Origin: Cyanobacteria bacterium UBA9971
GTDB lineage: Bacteria > Cyanobacteriota > Vampirovibrionia > Gastranaerophilales > UBA9971
DNA: 14,356 nucleotides
Direction: 5' to 3'
Assembly (NCBI GenBank): GCA_003499955.1
Contig: DNRP01000180.1
Location: forward strand, 686-15,041
This document shows, piece by piece, positions 13,605 to 14,356 of this stretch. Below the pieces are notes generated by a model. That model made no database searches. It saw nothing but the letters and a program-made list of their open reading frames with translations, and was not told where the DNA came from. Each line of letters begins with the position of its first letter. Position 1 is the first letter of the stretch. A program made the translations under genes and the position numbers.

Positions 13605-14324
13605 ATGAGTATGAATGAACAAAAAGAGCAAAAAGAATGTCTTTTTTCACAACTGTCTAATGAAATTAAGCAGTTGAACGAAACGCTTCTTTCAGTAGAT
13701 TGGAAAGAGGCTGATTTAAATGATTGTTCTTTTGAAAGTGGTTCTGAAATAAACTGCCCGAATCTTTCAGAAGAACAAAATAATTTAATAAGAAATATTA
13801 TCAAATATATTCCCGAATGGAAAAGGCTAATAGGTTGTAAGCAACATCAAATTCATGATTATTGTTTGGATTTTCATACAATATCAGTATTAAAGAACGT
13901 GCAAAAACACGAAGACTTTAATAAATTAAGAAAATACGATAAAGTAATCCTTCTTTATGCAGCACTGTTGCATGATATTGAAAAAAATGAAAATGAAGTA
14001 GACCCCGAGCATCCTGTAAAAGGAGCGAAAAAATCAAGTTCAATTCTTTACAGATTGGGATTTGGCGAAGATTTTATAAACAGCGTTTACCTTCTGGTAA
14101 AGTATCATCAGGTTTTAGGATTTATGGTGTCAGGAAAAATTAATTTAACAGACGATGAAATTGTTGAGATATTTAAAACTCCTGCTTTTGTTGATTTACA
14201 TGCAATTCTTTCTGTGGCGGATATTAAATCTGTAAAAAAAGATGAATCATTTTGTAAAGATGGATTAAATGAAAAATTAGAAGAACTTAAAGAAAAAATA
14301 AAATCTAAACTTTTTAGTACATGA
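13605..14324 (+). CDS. HD-domain protein (GlnD-like HD fold), possibly leaderless
   Basis: The protein has 239 residues. After a polar N-terminal 55 residues comes an HD domain with ordered metal ligands: H91 (DFHTISVL), H123-D124 (ALLHDIEK), H136 (DPEHPVKGA), H168 (VKYHQ) and D206 (LSVADIKS). The pattern HTISVL...LLHDIEK...LSVADI resembles the HD domain of PII uridylyltransferase GlnD and CCA-adding enzymes, but no nucleotidyltransferase domain is present. It is probably a metal-dependent phosphohydrolase of unknown substrate. Starts at 13605 and 13611 are both in frame and neither has a Shine-Dalgarno. The promoter position suggests a leaderless mRNA beginning at the second ATG. It is divergent from the repeat-protein gene. 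Confidence 0.82.
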   Translation: MSMNEQKEQKECLFSQLSNEIKQLNETLLSVDWKEADLNDCSFESGSEINCPNLSEEQNNLIRNIIKYIPEWKRLIGCKQHQIHDYCLDFHTISVLKNVQKHEDFNKLRKYDKVILLYAALLHDIEKNENEVDPEHPVKGAKKSSSILYRLGFGEDFINSVYLLVKYHQVLGFMVSGKINLTDDEIVEIFKTPAFVDLHAILSVADIKSVKKDESFCKDGLNEKLEELKEKIKSKLFST

Positions 14325-14336
14325 AAATATTTAATC

Positions 14337-14356
14337 AGTTATAGTAAGCTATAATT
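14337..14356. other. Short hairpin or promoter fragment at window edge
   Basis: TTATAG (14339-14344) and CTATAA (14349-14354) pair perfectly around TAAG. The hairpin could be a terminator for the HD gene, but the window ends before any T run. The same bases include TATAAT (14350-14355), a possible -10 for a next gene. I cannot choose. Confidence 0.25.

Overview
The window is AT-rich bacterial DNA, with short intergenic gaps and compact operons. The mix of proteins suggests a Gram-negative-type bacterium, possibly a non-photosynthetic cyanobacterial relative (Melainabacteria/Vampirovibrionia, Gastranaerophilales-like). The grounds are a Thermotoga/Firmicutes-like CheY, bacterial glycogen synthase, a uridine-kinase-like enzyme with an extra N-terminal segment, and mobile-looking repeats of the type 'GTCATTGCGAGG...GCAATCT'. 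This assignment is an inference from style, not a proven identity.

Layout. Bases 1-342 hold the C-terminal end of a rightward gene, probably an alpha-mannosidase-type glycosidase, closed by a hairpin terminator. Next comes a leftward chemotaxis operon, read from 4782 to 445: cheA, cheW, an HDOD-domain gene, cheD, cheY. It has a recognisable promoter upstream of cheA (4863-4890). Upstream of it (6423 to 4916) is a leftward NAD/nucleotide housekeeping cluster: nadD, a small membrane protein gene, and yqeK. Then, still leftward, come a uridine-kinase/PRK-family P-loop kinase (7453-6578) and the nucleoid protein HU (7960-7682) with its own terminator. Two rightward genes follow: glycogen synthase glgA (8223-9704) and an L,D-transpeptidase (9787-10587). 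The rest is a leftward D-2-hydroxyacid dehydrogenase (11626-10601), a leftward DUF6941-like gene (12208-11795) and a leftward protein built of 12-residue leucine-rich repeats (about 13468-12509). The last gene is a rightward HD-domain gene (13605-14324) that may be translated from a leaderless mRNA.

How the genes work together. The five che genes form a signalling core: CheA kinase, CheW coupler, CheY output and CheD receptor deamidase. No receptor, cheB, cheR or cheC lies in the window, so the core must rely on genes elsewhere. The HDOD protein inside the operon has lost key HD histidines and looks like a protein-interaction module. nadD and yqeK are a common bacterial pair, but here they are split by a small membrane protein gene. 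GlgA makes storage glycogen. The L,D-transpeptidase would modify peptidoglycan but has no visible signal peptide.

Intergenic DNA carries several members of a short palindromic repeat family (396-436, 6448-6549, 12273-12358) and a separate GC-rich composite repeat (about 11683-11770). One repeat pair lies inside the predicted 5' leader of the DUF6941-like gene and another lies directly upstream of nadD. I found no tRNA, rRNA, CRISPR array, transposase or phage gene. No single clearly novel system is present. The best leads are the HDOD gene in the che operon, the 12-residue repeat protein, the possible leaderless HD gene, a candidate small RNA between the kinase and HU genes, and the repeat family.
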